Below are positions 55,304-64,000 of a stretch of DNA of 64,000 nt, one piece after another. The translations under genes were made by a program, and so were the position numbers. Origin of the DNA: Diphasiastrum complanatum (lineage: Eukaryota; Streptophyta; Lycopodiopsida; Lycopodiales; Lycopodiaceae); contig CM055101.1 in assembly GCA_029204225.1 (NCBI GenBank), forward strand, positions 36,325,648-36,389,647, in the 5' to 3' direction. Below the pieces are notes generated by a model that was not told where the DNA came from, did no database searches, and worked only from the letters and a program-made list of their open reading frames with translations. How positions within the stretch are numbered: the stretch's first letter is position 1; each line of letters starts with the position of its first letter.

Positions 55304-55311
55304 TATTTATA
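55304..55311 (-). promoter_or_regulatory. TATA box of the minus-strand membrane-protein gene
   Basis: TATAAATA on the minus strand lies about 165 bp upstream of the ATG at 55141, leaving room for a 5'UTR of about 130 nt. Confidence 0.4.
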
Positions 55312-55342
55312 AGAGCTCATTGACTTCATCACATACCTAGCT

Positions 55343-55349
55343 TATAAAA
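55343..55349 (+). promoter_or_regulatory. Candidate TATA box of the receptor kinase
   Basis: TATAAAA lies about 690 bp upstream of the kinase ATG. The implied long 5'UTR would contain two GA tracts. An alternative start nearer the ATG cannot be excluded. The two TATA boxes (minus 55304, plus 55343) lie only about 40 bp apart, as in a divergent promoter. Confidence 0.35.
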
Positions 55350-55451
55350 CAGTGATGCCACTCCCTCTTTCTGTAGTCCTAAAAAAACACACTGACATCT
55401 CAACTAGTCGATGCAACGGATCAGTAAGCTCATCTGCATATGAAGGCCATG

Positions 55452-55453
<2 letters not shown>

Positions 55454-55489
<36 letters not shown>
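55454..55489. repeat. (GA)n microsatellite 1 in the receptor kinase 5' region
   Basis: About 18 GA units between the putative TATA box and the ATG. GA-rich 5' regions can bind plant BBR/BPC factors; that role is inferred only. Confidence 0.95.
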
Positions 55490-55493
<4 letters not shown>

Positions 55494-55543
55494 GAAAGGC
55501 GCTTGATGTGCGAGAGAGATTGTTGTGAGCGTGACAGATAACC

Positions 55544-55545
<2 letters not shown>

Positions 55546-55607
<62 letters not shown>
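55546..55607. repeat. (GA)n microsatellite 2 in the receptor kinase 5' region
   Basis: About 31 GA units, 57 bp after the first tract. Length variation here would change the leader or promoter spacing of the kinase gene. Confidence 0.95.
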
Positions 55608-55609
<2 letters not shown>

Positions 55610-56042
55610 CAGGCGACCGTCAATTATGTGAGGTAATGACCAATTGGCGGGCCATTTCACACATCCGGTCCCCGAGCCTCGTGGCTTCCACCAATCGGTG
55701 CCCCAAGTCCAGGACTATTTGTGGTAATGGCTCTCCCAATGGCCATTACCTGCTACTTCTTGGATGTTGTCTCCTACATTCATTCTTGGATGAGGTGGGA
55801 TGAGGTGGGTGCAAGCTCATCCATGGTGAGATTTAAGAAAACACTGAAGAGTGCAGGAAGTCACCTCTCTTGTCGTGACTGGTGGCAATCTATTCCTGAC
55901 TACGATGTATACGCCGGGCATACAACAAACCTCGTGTGCTCTACCAAGCAGTGAGCACTATTAGCACAAGTGAACGAAAAGGAAAGACTGCAACGCAGGA
56001 GGAGGATGGGCCATTATCTCTGAGTTTTGGGCTGCTCAGGAT

Positions 56043-59000
56043 ATGAAGATGCTCGATAGCATCGCACTGTTTTCTTTTTGCCTTTTGCTTGTGCAGGCCA
56101 CAGAATCGAGACATGGTATTAGGACAGAAATGAAAACAAGGTTTGGAAGTAGAAGAGTCTATGATGATTTTGATCTTCGGAGCAACGTGTTGGGAATGTC
56201 ACAGCAGAGGTTGCTTGTTCAGAGCTTGCAGCTGAACAAACAGCAGGAAAGTGCTACTTTACTGGAAGCTCACACATTCTTCAACCTTACAAAGGAGGCA
56301 TTAGCGCTACAGGACTTCAGAAGAGGATTAGATATGAACTCACAAGCTCGGTTGTGGGATTGGAATGTTCAGCGCTTGTATCCGTGTAGATGGACGGGAA
56401 TCGAATGTGACCAACAAAACCTGTATGTGATCAAACTCAGTCTCTCGGTCATGCAGCTAAGCGGTTTTATCTCTCCACGCCTTTCAGAACTCAAATACCT
56501 CTCGACTCTTGATCTGTCTTTCAACAATCTGAGTGGGAGCATTCCTCCCGAGCTGGGTCAGTGCTCTGAGCTGATCCACCTTCATCTGGGAGGAAATTTT
56601 CTTAGTGGGACACTACCTGCGAGCCTCAGATTGCTCCAGAGTTTAGAATCTCTGATCTGTTCGTACAATTTGCTGACGGGTGGCATCCCAAAGGAGTTGG
56701 GTTATCTGCATAATCTGAAGAACCTTGTCTTGTCTAACAATAGCTTGGAGGGTAGCATTCCTGCTGCGCTGGGAAACTGTTCATCGCTTGTAAACTTGAT
56801 GCTCTCTAACAACACCCTTTCTGGTAATATTCCTCATGAATTGGGAGCTCTGCAGAACCTTCAGCAGCTTTGGTTGGATGGGAATAGCTTCTCTGGGAGT
56901 GGCATACCTTCATCGTTTTCGAACTGTACCTCCCTCGCATTACTAGCTCTTAACAGCAGTAAACTAGCTGGCTTTATACCTTCTGAGTTGGGCTATTTGA
57001 AGCAACTTCAGATGCTCTTTTTAGACAGCAATTCGCTCCAAGAATTCATCCCCGCATCACTGAGCAACTGCACGTCGCTTACTGCCCTTTCTCTTTCTCA
57101 AAATACTCTAACAGGTAATATTCCCCCAGAATTTGGTAATTTACAGCGCTTGCAGTTCCTAGAGCTTTTCAGTAATGATCTCACAGGGACGATCCCTTCA
57201 TCCCTCTCCAATTGCTCAGAGATTCTAGAACTTCAACTTCATAAAAATTACCTGAGTGGGAATGTACCTCCAGAATTCAGCTCTCTGAAACACCTGCAAG
57301 TCTTGAACCTGTACAGGAACAATTTTTCAGGAAGCATTCCACCAACATTGAGGAATTGTTCATACTTAAAACTACTTTCTGTGGGCATGAATCAGCTCAC
57401 AGGTGAAATACCTTCTGAGCTAGGCTTTCTTGTCAACCTTGAAATATTGGAGCTCTATCAAAACCTCTTGACAGGAACCATCCCCGCATCGATTGCGAAC
57501 TGCTCCAAGCTGTTTGGGATCTCATTTGCGTGGAATCAGCTCACTGGCAGTGTACCTCCCCAACTGGGCTCGTTGCCCCGTTTGAAGATTATTTTGTTGA
57601 GTAACAACAGTTTATCAGGGACTATTCCAACGTCTTTAACCAATCTGTCACGGTTGACGGATTTAGAGCTTGCCATGAACGAACTGATAGGAGAAATTCC
57701 AGATGAAATTGGTAGTAAAGGACTGTTACAGTACCTTTTCTTGTTCAACAATCATTTAACGGGTTCTATTCCAGCGTCCCTTGCTAACTGTTCCAATCTA
57801 GTTGATTTGGAACTTTACGGAAATCAACTTGCAGGGCCTCTGCCAGAAGTGCTCGGTTCTCTGCAAAATTTGCAATACCTTTACTTGGCCGCTAATCGTT
57901 TGACAGGTACCATTCCACAGTGGATTGGAAACCTTAGTGGAATTATCACGTTTGATATCAGTAATAATCATTTTTACGGAAGAATACCCCCTGTATTTGG
58001 AGAATTTCAGCAAGTGCAATTCCTTTTACTGAATGATAATAGATTGGTGGGTGGTATCCCTCCAGAGCTGGCAAATTGCACTTCTCTTGGTGAATTGTAT
58101 CTAAGGACAAACTCGCTGGATGGATCTATACCATCTCCGTTTGGAAAACTTCATAATTTGGTGGATTTTGATGTGTCCCATGCGATGCTAACTGGCAGCA
58201 TTCCGGATAGCCTTGGAAACTGTACAAGACTGCAATATTTGTCTCTATCTTATAACCAATTTACAGGTAGCATACCGCCAGCCGTTGCAGGTTTACCAAA
58301 TATGCTGACAATTAACCTGTCACATAATCAACTAACTGGACCAATACCTCCCACAGTTGGAAAGATGACTCTAGTCCAGACTATCGATCTTTCATCAAAT
58401 AATTTGTCAGGCAATATTCCAGGTAGCTTAAGCAAGTGTGCTGGTCTTATTGTACTAGACCTTTCAAACAATAAAATCGCAGGAAACATTCCAGAATCTT
58501 TAGACAACCTGCAGAGCCTCCAAAATCTGGATCTTTCTCACAATCTGCTGGGAGGCTTCATACCAGATGCTATAGAAAAATTGGCGTTTCTTCAGAGGCT
58601 TGATCTTTCTGAAAACAAGTTGTCAGGACCAATACCCAGTACCTTTGCAAATTTATCACATCTAAGTTATCTTAATCTGTCTTACAATCAATTGATCAGT
58701 CAAATTCCAATCGGAGGTATCTTTGTCAATATTTCAGCAATGTCCTTTCTAGGTAATAGTGATTTATGCGGACCAATTGTGCAAAGGCACTGTGAAGGTT
58801 CAATGAGCTCCAAATTGAGTCTCTGGAAAGTAGTAGCAATAGCAGCTTCAGTTGGCATTTTTGCTACAGTGGCTAGCATTGCTATAATTTGGCTGTCTCG
58901 ACAAAGCAAGCCAACAGATGGAGAGGATTTGGGAACCTTCATGGTGCTATCCAACAGACTAGTAAAGTTAACAGCAGAAGATATCCTTTTGGCAACCAAA

Positions 59001-60027
59001 GGGTTTAGTGAAAGTAACATTATTGGAGCTGGAGGAATTAGTACTGTATACAGAGCTGAGCTTGAAGATGGTCGAATTGTGGCCGTGAAAAAGCTAAACA
59101 TAACAAATCAAATTAGTGCCCAAAGAAACTTTGCTGTAGAATGTGAAACTTTGGGTCAGGTTCGGCACCGCAATCTTGTTAGGATTCTGGGTTTCTGTTC
59201 CAATGTAGATATGGAGGTTTTGATTCTTGAGTACATGCCCAATGGATCTCTAGAAAAATATCTGCATCACCGTGAAGGTGAAAGTTTAGGTTGGGAAGTG
59301 CTTTATCGCATCATCTGTGGTGTTGCAGAAGCAATGACATATCTACACCATGAGTGCCTCAACCCAGTGATACATTGTGACTTAAAGCCAAGTAATATTC
59401 TTCTTGATTTGAATTTTGAACCACATGTCAGTGACTTTGGGATAGCACGGATGCTGAATTCAGATATACCTATCGTTTCTTTAAGCAGAATCATCGGTTC
59501 AATTGGTTATATTGCACCGGGTAGGATGTCCATTCTTATGCTTTCAAATTTCTACCTGTCTATTGTTTTTATTTATGATGATGTTTGCATTGTAGTATGT
59601 TCTTATGGATGTTAAAGAGATGACCTCAAGCTATTTGTTTACAGAATATGCCTTCTCACCTATTCCTACGGAAAAAGGAGATGTTTACAGCTATGGAATA
59701 TTGTTACTGGAGATTCTTACTGGAAGGCGTCCGACAGATGACCTGTTTACGAATGAGCTAACCTTATATGGATGGGTATTGTCGTCAACCAAGGAAAAAA
59801 ACATTCACAAAATCTTAAATACTACTTTAGTTCTTGATGATAAAACTGAAACAGAAGCCATTTCTGTTGTAAAGGTAGCTCTTTTATGTTCAAGAGAGCC
59901 TCCTGAAGGTCGTCCATCTATGCGAGAAGTTCGAGAAATGTTTTACCAGATTAAGGACTCCAGAAAGATTGATGAGCCTGGATCATACAAAACCATTGAA
60001 GACCTTATTTTCGGCCACTTGGAATAG
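56043..60027 (+). CDS. FLS2-like LRR receptor kinase, non-RD, LRR subfamily XII type (2 exons)
   Basis: Exon 1 is 56043-59520 and exon 2 is 59645-60027, giving 1286 codons. The intron 59521-59644 (GTAGGA...TTTACAG, 124 nt) restores GYIAPEY, so the apparent stop in exon 1 is intronic. The protein has a signal peptide (about 1-20), a 60-residue pre-domain, an LRR cap (CRWTGIEC), about 30 plant LRRs (NxLxGxIPxxLxN), a closing LCG..C motif, a TM segment (about 928-950) and a kinase (about 975-1280). The kinase has GAGGISTVY, VAVKK, HCDLKPSN (Cys before Asp, hence non-RD), DFG, APEY and GRRPTDD. Non-RD LRR-XII kinases such as FLS2, EFR and Xa21 are plasma-membrane immune receptors. A peptide-sensing immune role is inferred; the ligand is unknown. 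All kinase motifs look intact. The Gly-loop third Gly is replaced (I-S), as in FLS2. Confidence 0.93.
59521..59644 (+). other. Intron of the receptor kinase
   Basis: Phase 1, 124 nt, GTAGGA donor and CTATTTGTTTACAG acceptor. It splits the APE motif codon (GCACCGG|AATAT gives A-P-E-Y). An intron late in the kinase domain is common in LRR-XII genes. Confidence 0.95.
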
Positions 60028-60199
60028 CAGATCCACAAATATTGGCGATAAAGGTTACTGCTTCTCAACCTGGAACCAAATTATTACAGAATTTCATGTT
60101 TTTCATAGATATGCTGCTAGTCTCAGCTCAAAACTCTGATTTACTTGTGCATCAGTTTGATTTTGGCATTTTTGCATATGTGGAACAGTGAACTACAGG

Positions 60200-60205
60200 A
60201 ATAAA
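60200..60205 (+). terminator. Polyadenylation signal AATAAA of the receptor kinase
   Basis: AATAAA lies about 175 bp after the stop codon, followed by AT-rich sequence, as expected for a plant 3' end. Confidence 0.6.
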
Positions 60206-60289
60206 AGATTCATGATTCTTGCATTTGCACAACAAAAATTGGGTCTTTGACTCGTAACTGTGTTAAAATTCTCATCTAAATTTTTCTTC

Positions 60290-60640
60290 TAATGAGAACT
60301 AGACAAATTTGCAAAAATACTCGAGTAATCTAACACTTTGCATAAATACATGGAGATTGACACAATCTGCAGATCAAATACACTAAGTTTTGCACAGCCT
60401 GGACAAATGCCGATTTTTGACGTTGGTCGGTGAAAATCCCGAGTCCGCAGAACGAAGTTTTGAGCGACTGAAGAATGCGTAGGCAAAATGCCGAAAGGCC
60501 TAAGTAGGGAAAATGCAGATCGTCATAAATCTCAAAGAATGCTGATCGATATAAAATGCGACTCAGTGTAAAAAGCATTTTTGGGTGTCTATATAGGGTC
60601 CCGGCTGATATCACTAATGGGTATCAACATGGTATCAAAA
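60290..60640. other. Unassigned sequence with ATGC-rich phrases
   Basis: Phrases such as CAAATGCCGA, GAATGCGTAGG and AAAATGCAGATCG recur, and similar ones appear at 61710-61790 (AAAATGCAGATCGGCATTT, GGTCAGCATTT). This suggests related repeat copies. A TGGTATCAAAAAAC near 60631 resembles a PBS but lacks other support. Confidence 0.35.
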
Positions 60641-61110
60641 AACTTATTCGATTGAGACCTATTGCCTCGCTCTGCCTTCACACTAGGAGAAGCGGCATGC
60701 GTGGCAGCACAAGAGAAGGAAAAAAACTACTCCGATAGGCACTCCACTGATGCTTTCCTTCCCCTGGCAATTGAGACTTATGACACCTTGCATCGACGCT
60801 TTGAGGATTTTCTTCGCATGTGTTCTCATCAGGCGGCAGAGCGTCAAGGTATTCCTGGTTCTATTCTCGTGGCTTCTTTCAAACAATGTATTTCCATCTC
60901 CCTTCATTAGCCGACTCACCACCTCTTCACTTTTCTGATATGCTGCAGTAAGTTGGCAGACTCCCACTGACATCATCATAGTTTATGCACTTTTATTTTT
61001 AATGCCAAGATCTAGATTAATCTTAACTTTACTGCAAGCTTCGCTCTTGTTTGAGCTTACTTTCATTTAAACTTCCCCTTCGGGGTGTATATATCTTTTT
61101 CATCAATGTA
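60640..61110 (+). pseudogene. Retroelement ORF C-terminal fragment (non-LTR-like) with 3' tail
   Basis: The plus frame at 60662-60910 contains DAFLPLAIETYDTLHRRFED and FLRMCSHQAAERQGIP, ILVASFKQCISISLH. The pattern F-x-P-L-A-I-E-x(1-2)-G/D..L-H..F-x-x-F-L..S-I-x-L is seen at the C-terminus of plant non-LTR-type RT ORFs. That is recalled, not searched. The tail has CCCCTTCGGGG (a UUCG hairpin, near 61076) before TATATA, typical of such 3' ends. No RT core is present. Confidence 0.45.
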
Positions 61111-61129
61111 CCTACTACTTTTTCCTATG

Positions 61130-61520
61130 AATAAATGCACCAGGGTTATCCGATTGGTATATGAATTTCTAATACCAGGGTCTAGAACCGGACACCCAGT
61201 ATTAACTATCTTACTATTCATATTGATACCCAGGTTTGGGAGATTTTGTGAATTTTTGCCATGGTATCAATAGTAGTACTATTTTCAGTAAAAAAAAAAA
61301 AATTATATTTCAAATTTTTTACATCTTAAATTATGATATTACTCTTTAAAAATCATATTTTTAGCAATTCGTACAAGTTCATACCCGGATTGATAACCGG
61401 CTGGTATCAACCTTGTGATACCAGTCCAGTTATACTAGTCTACAACTCCTATACCTCCTTATATTGATATCGGTAGATTGACATACCAAGTACTAACTCA
61501 AACTTATTGTACTTCTTACA
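61130..61520. repeat. Region of repeated GGTAT/ATACC motifs
   Basis: ATACCAG, GGTATCA and TGATACC recur in both orientations, including CTGGTATCA and TGATACCAG around a short loop near 61410. It may be a decayed palindromic MITE. No coding sequence was seen. Confidence 0.4.
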
Positions 61521-61529
61521 AACAACAAT

Positions 61530-62205
61530 AGATATTTGACATAGCTGATTATATGTGAGTTTTGCCGTTAGTGAGTTGAATCTCCACTTTCATGATCTTG
61601 TGTATTCTGGTAGTTTTTCTTTTGCTTGTTTCTATAAACGGTCTCAAGTTAAGGGTTACCGTAGTCCTTAAAAAATTTAGGCTGTGGAGGAGAAGAATTT
61701 TGAGTGGCACTATAAAAATGCAGATCGGCATTTTCGGTGGTGAAATTTTTGTTGACTGGTCAAAGGTCAGCATTTCCATCGAATGGGCTTTTTACCAGTG
61801 TTGGGTGGGTATCAAAATCTTTGGTATTGCAGCTTTGTAAAAAATGTTCAGTATCAAGTATGTATCCTGGCAACAATCATAAATCTCCAGGCACCTATGC
61901 TCTATATTTGTACATGTATAGAATCAAAGCGAGAAGCAAGTATGGAATGTAATGCATGATAATTTGAGTATGAGAATAAAGATACATGCAATTAGATCTA
62001 TCAAACATGAAGAGACAACGCGAATAGTGCTGAGTGTCTGCGTAATAGCTTTGGTCATCTCAATATTGTATTATTTGTCTTTGACCTGATCCAAAAAGTC
62101 CACACAAAACTTGCATGCTTTCTATCTGTGTAATACTGCAATTTTGTGAAGAGAACCTTTAGATGAATTGAGAGTGCAAAGTGATACAGAACAACAACCA
62201 TCTGG
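61530..62205. other. No gene recognised
   Basis: The short frames lack motifs. An ATGC-type repeat similar to 60390-60560 lies around 61710-61790. Confidence 0.4.
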
Positions 62206-62270
62206 AATGACATCATTCAAATCACTTTCAAGTGGTTTGAATGACATCATTCAAACCACTTTCAAGTGAG
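62206..62270. repeat. 34-bp tandem duplication with internal palindrome
   Basis: Two units starting AATGACATCATTCAAA.CAC are head-to-tail (62206 and 62240). Across the junction, GTGGTTTGAATG and CATTCAAACCAC form a hairpin with a 4-nt loop. Confidence 0.8.
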
Positions 62271-62279
62271 CTACAAGTT

Positions 62280-62657
62280 CAAGATCAAGTAGGAAAGGCA
62301 TTTGATGCAAAAGGAGCAATTATGTTTGCAAAGTCACGTCAACTTGCAACAAGAAAGAATAAAAGTATAGAATACTGGTGTCGAGAGGACTAAAATGAAG
62401 AGCAAGTTGAGATGGATGGTTCAAGTGACTCAAGTCAAATGGTTGCATCAACAAAAGAAGAAATGAAAAAGCCTATTCAACAAATGAATCAACCAGCTAC
62501 GTTAGCAAGCAAGTCTTGCTCTCCAAGAACTATTGAGTCCACAAAAAATAAACATTTTAGCATTCATGTAGATATAAAAAGTGTTCACAATATTTGCAAC
62601 ACCCACGTAATTTCCAATTTTGGAGCAAATGAAAAAAAAAAGTCAAAGACAGAATAG
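62280..62657 (+). CDS. Unidentified hydrophilic ORF
   Basis: The plus frame from about 62290 reads GKAFDAKGAIMFAKSRQLAT, with one stop near 62391. It then runs MDGSSDSSQMVASTKEEMKK to EKKKSKTE (62412-62657). It is Ser/Lys-rich with no domain I recognise. It may be a decayed exon or part of a transposon protein. Confidence 0.25.
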
Positions 62658-62855
62658 AGCATTAACGCCAAACACAAAAAATCAACAAAGGAAAGAGGAA
62701 TCCATGGGAAGAATTCTAAGGGCAATATGCTTATCTTGAGCATTCAATTCCAGAAGAGCAATTTAAAAGCGTTTAAGGACTACATCTTCCTTAAGATCAT
62801 AACTGCGCCATCACATTCATAAAAAAAAATAAAAAATTCCAAGACTTCTTGTAAA

Positions 62856-63047
62856 ATGGAATCAATAGACAATGGTGAAACTGGCATCTATGTGTACTTT
62901 ATATTCACCACAAGGTGTATTGTTGATTGTGATGAAACTAGTGATGTACAAGTTCAAAACTGTCCTAGCACTGATAGATATCCTATTTTTGAAAATTCCC
63001 AATTTGTGGGTCTTAATACATTAGAAATAGCAGTATTTTTAATGTGA
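62856..63047 (+). CDS. Small unidentified ORF
   Basis: 63 codons (MESIDNGETGIYVYFIFTTR...). The composition is plausible for protein, but there is no motif and no support from context. It is probably a decayed or chance frame. Confidence 0.15.
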   Translation: MESIDNGETGIYVYFIFTTRCIVDCDETSDVQVQNCPSTDRYPIFENSQFVGLNTLEIAVFLM

Positions 63048-63419
63048 TTGTGTGTCCTATGAAAATTTTATTGTAGAAACTCTGCATGAGAAACATATTA
63101 ACACTTTTTGCAAACTTATTTACTTTAGTTTATTAGAAATGAATGCTCATTCAGAATATCATTCAATGCATCTTCAAAGTTGATCAACCCAAACTTATTG
63201 GTTTCTATATTGGATCATGATCGTGCTGACATTTTTTTCATATGTGATCTCAATATTTCAAATGCAAAACTCATGGTTATTATTGAAGCATTTGGACTGA
63301 ACAACAAAGTGGTTACTCAACGATAGGAAAAAAAAAATCAAGTCAGAAGAACGAAATGCAAGCAAAAACATGAATCCAAAGGAATTGGATAAATTATCCA
63401 AAATGGCATGATGCCAAAG

Positions 63420-63785
63420 AAGCAACACTAAGAAGGATATAGCTTTTTGCTTTCAAATGCAACTAGTCTACCATTTTGATAAAGGACCGCTCCTATAGCA
63501 AAGTCGCTAGCATCTGTTTCTACCAAAAATGGTCTATTAGGATCGACTATGATTAAAATTGGAGCCGTAGAAACACAGTGCTTGGGAGTTTCAAAACTCT
63601 CTTTCATTTCATCAGTCTAGACTATAGGGGACTTTTTATGCGGCTACACTATTTCTTCAACCCCTTAAGAAAATTCATTAAGGGCAATGTTATAATAGCA
63701 TAGTCCATAATGGATTTGTGAAGCCAAGAAATGATTTCACGTCAAGAATTGTTTGCGGAATTGGCCATTCACAGATCTTAAGAGT
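63420..63785 (-). pseudogene. Ty3/gypsy RT-RNase H junction relic
   Basis: The minus strand shows, in broken frames, EWPIPQT, VKSFLGFTN, the F-L-K-G-(V/L) spacer and SFETPKHCVSTAPIL. It then reads PFLVETDASDFAIGAVLYQN, GRLVAFESKKLYPS. These are the conserved gypsy segments from the RT thumb into RNase H (ETDASDxAIGxVL, xYxSxKL). Stops and frameshifts are frequent. The rest of the element must lie outside the window or be lost. Confidence 0.85.
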
Positions 63786-64000
63786 CGTAAAACGTGGGGA
63801 TGACCGGCAGCGGAAGCTTGAAGCTTTGAGCGTAGGCGAGTAGGAATTGAAATACAACAAGTAGCAGCAGAAATATTCAAGAAGAATGATTCATACAGAA
63901 TTTGTGCAAATGAACAATACAGTAGTGAGACAAAAATTGCACTCTGATTAATATCAACAGTGAGTACAATGGCTTGAAGTAATAACTTCAGCTTGTTGAG
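63786..64000. other. Window edge, no recognised feature
   Basis: It probably continues the gypsy element or its flank. Nothing could be assigned. Confidence 0.4.

Noticed and set aside
59303-59494. Minus-strand ORFs antisense to the receptor kinase (also 57536-57751, 57798-58019, 58700-59101)
   Set aside because: These are shadows of the conserved kinase/LRR coding frame.
59521-59615. Receptor kinase ending at 59615 as a truncated kinase
   Set aside because: The GT-AG intron 59521-59644 restores the invariant APEY motif and a full kinase C-lobe.
60625-60650. PBS TGGTATCAAAAAAC as start of an LTR element
   Set aside because: Only 8 bases match, and no LTR end or gag follows. The downstream ORF resembles a non-LTR retroelement tail instead.

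Overview
The window is nuclear DNA of a land plant. It has split genes with GT-AG introns, a leucine-rich-repeat receptor kinase of the plant pattern-receptor type, plant Ty1/copia and Ty3/gypsy retrotransposons primed by initiator-Met tRNA (TGGTATCAGAGC), a CACTA-type relic, MITE-like elements and long GA/TG microsatellites. Non-coding DNA is AT-rich and most of the window is layered retrotransposons. The species cannot be fixed from sequence alone. A repeat-rich non-angiosperm vascular plant (fern, lycophyte or gymnosperm) is an unverified guess. Layout: (1) 1-4250, the 5' end of a minus-strand gene with a Q/A-rich first coding exon (461-786) and a probable long 5'UTR intron that carries a MITE-like element (1776-2318). 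(2) 4250-17050, repeat relics: gag-like fragments, an 85-bp tRNA-derived SINE with a perfect 14-bp target duplication, eroded copia elements, a gypsy protease relic and a (TG)n tract. (3) 17050-25900, AT-rich old repeats, an intact-looking LTR with PBS (18547-19036), a minus-strand candidate gene start with a telobox (about 19590-20303), an unidentified repeated ORF (E1) and a minus-strand copia relic. (4) 26080-44268, a three-level nest of copia elements on the minus strand. Young element A (37881-43741, one 1316-aa polyprotein, LTRs differing at one of 653 bases by eye) sits in an LTR of element C (30209-43870), which sits in the leader of older element B (about 26081-44268). A and C have perfect 5-bp target duplications. 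B carries a foreign segment in place of its reverse transcriptase and an inverted PBS/leader segment. (5) 44300-54180, a CACTA DUF4218 relic, a non-coding LTR element (D) with about 200-bp tandem repeats, a second copy of the unidentified ORF (E2), a deleted copia element F and a copia RNase H relic. (6) 54700-60300, the main genic island: a frameshifted type II membrane protein start on the minus strand, facing away from a complete FLS2-like non-RD LRR receptor kinase on the plus strand (two exons, 1286 codons). (7) 60300-64000, a non-LTR-like retroelement tail, short unidentified ORFs and a gypsy RT/RNase H relic. No operon logic applies. The coherent host locus is the receptor kinase with its divergently arranged neighbour. 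The rest mostly records successive retrotransposition. Several unrelated copia families here share a 14-bp G-box palindrome (TTCACACGTGTGAA) downstream of their TATA boxes, which is the most unexpected common signal in the window.
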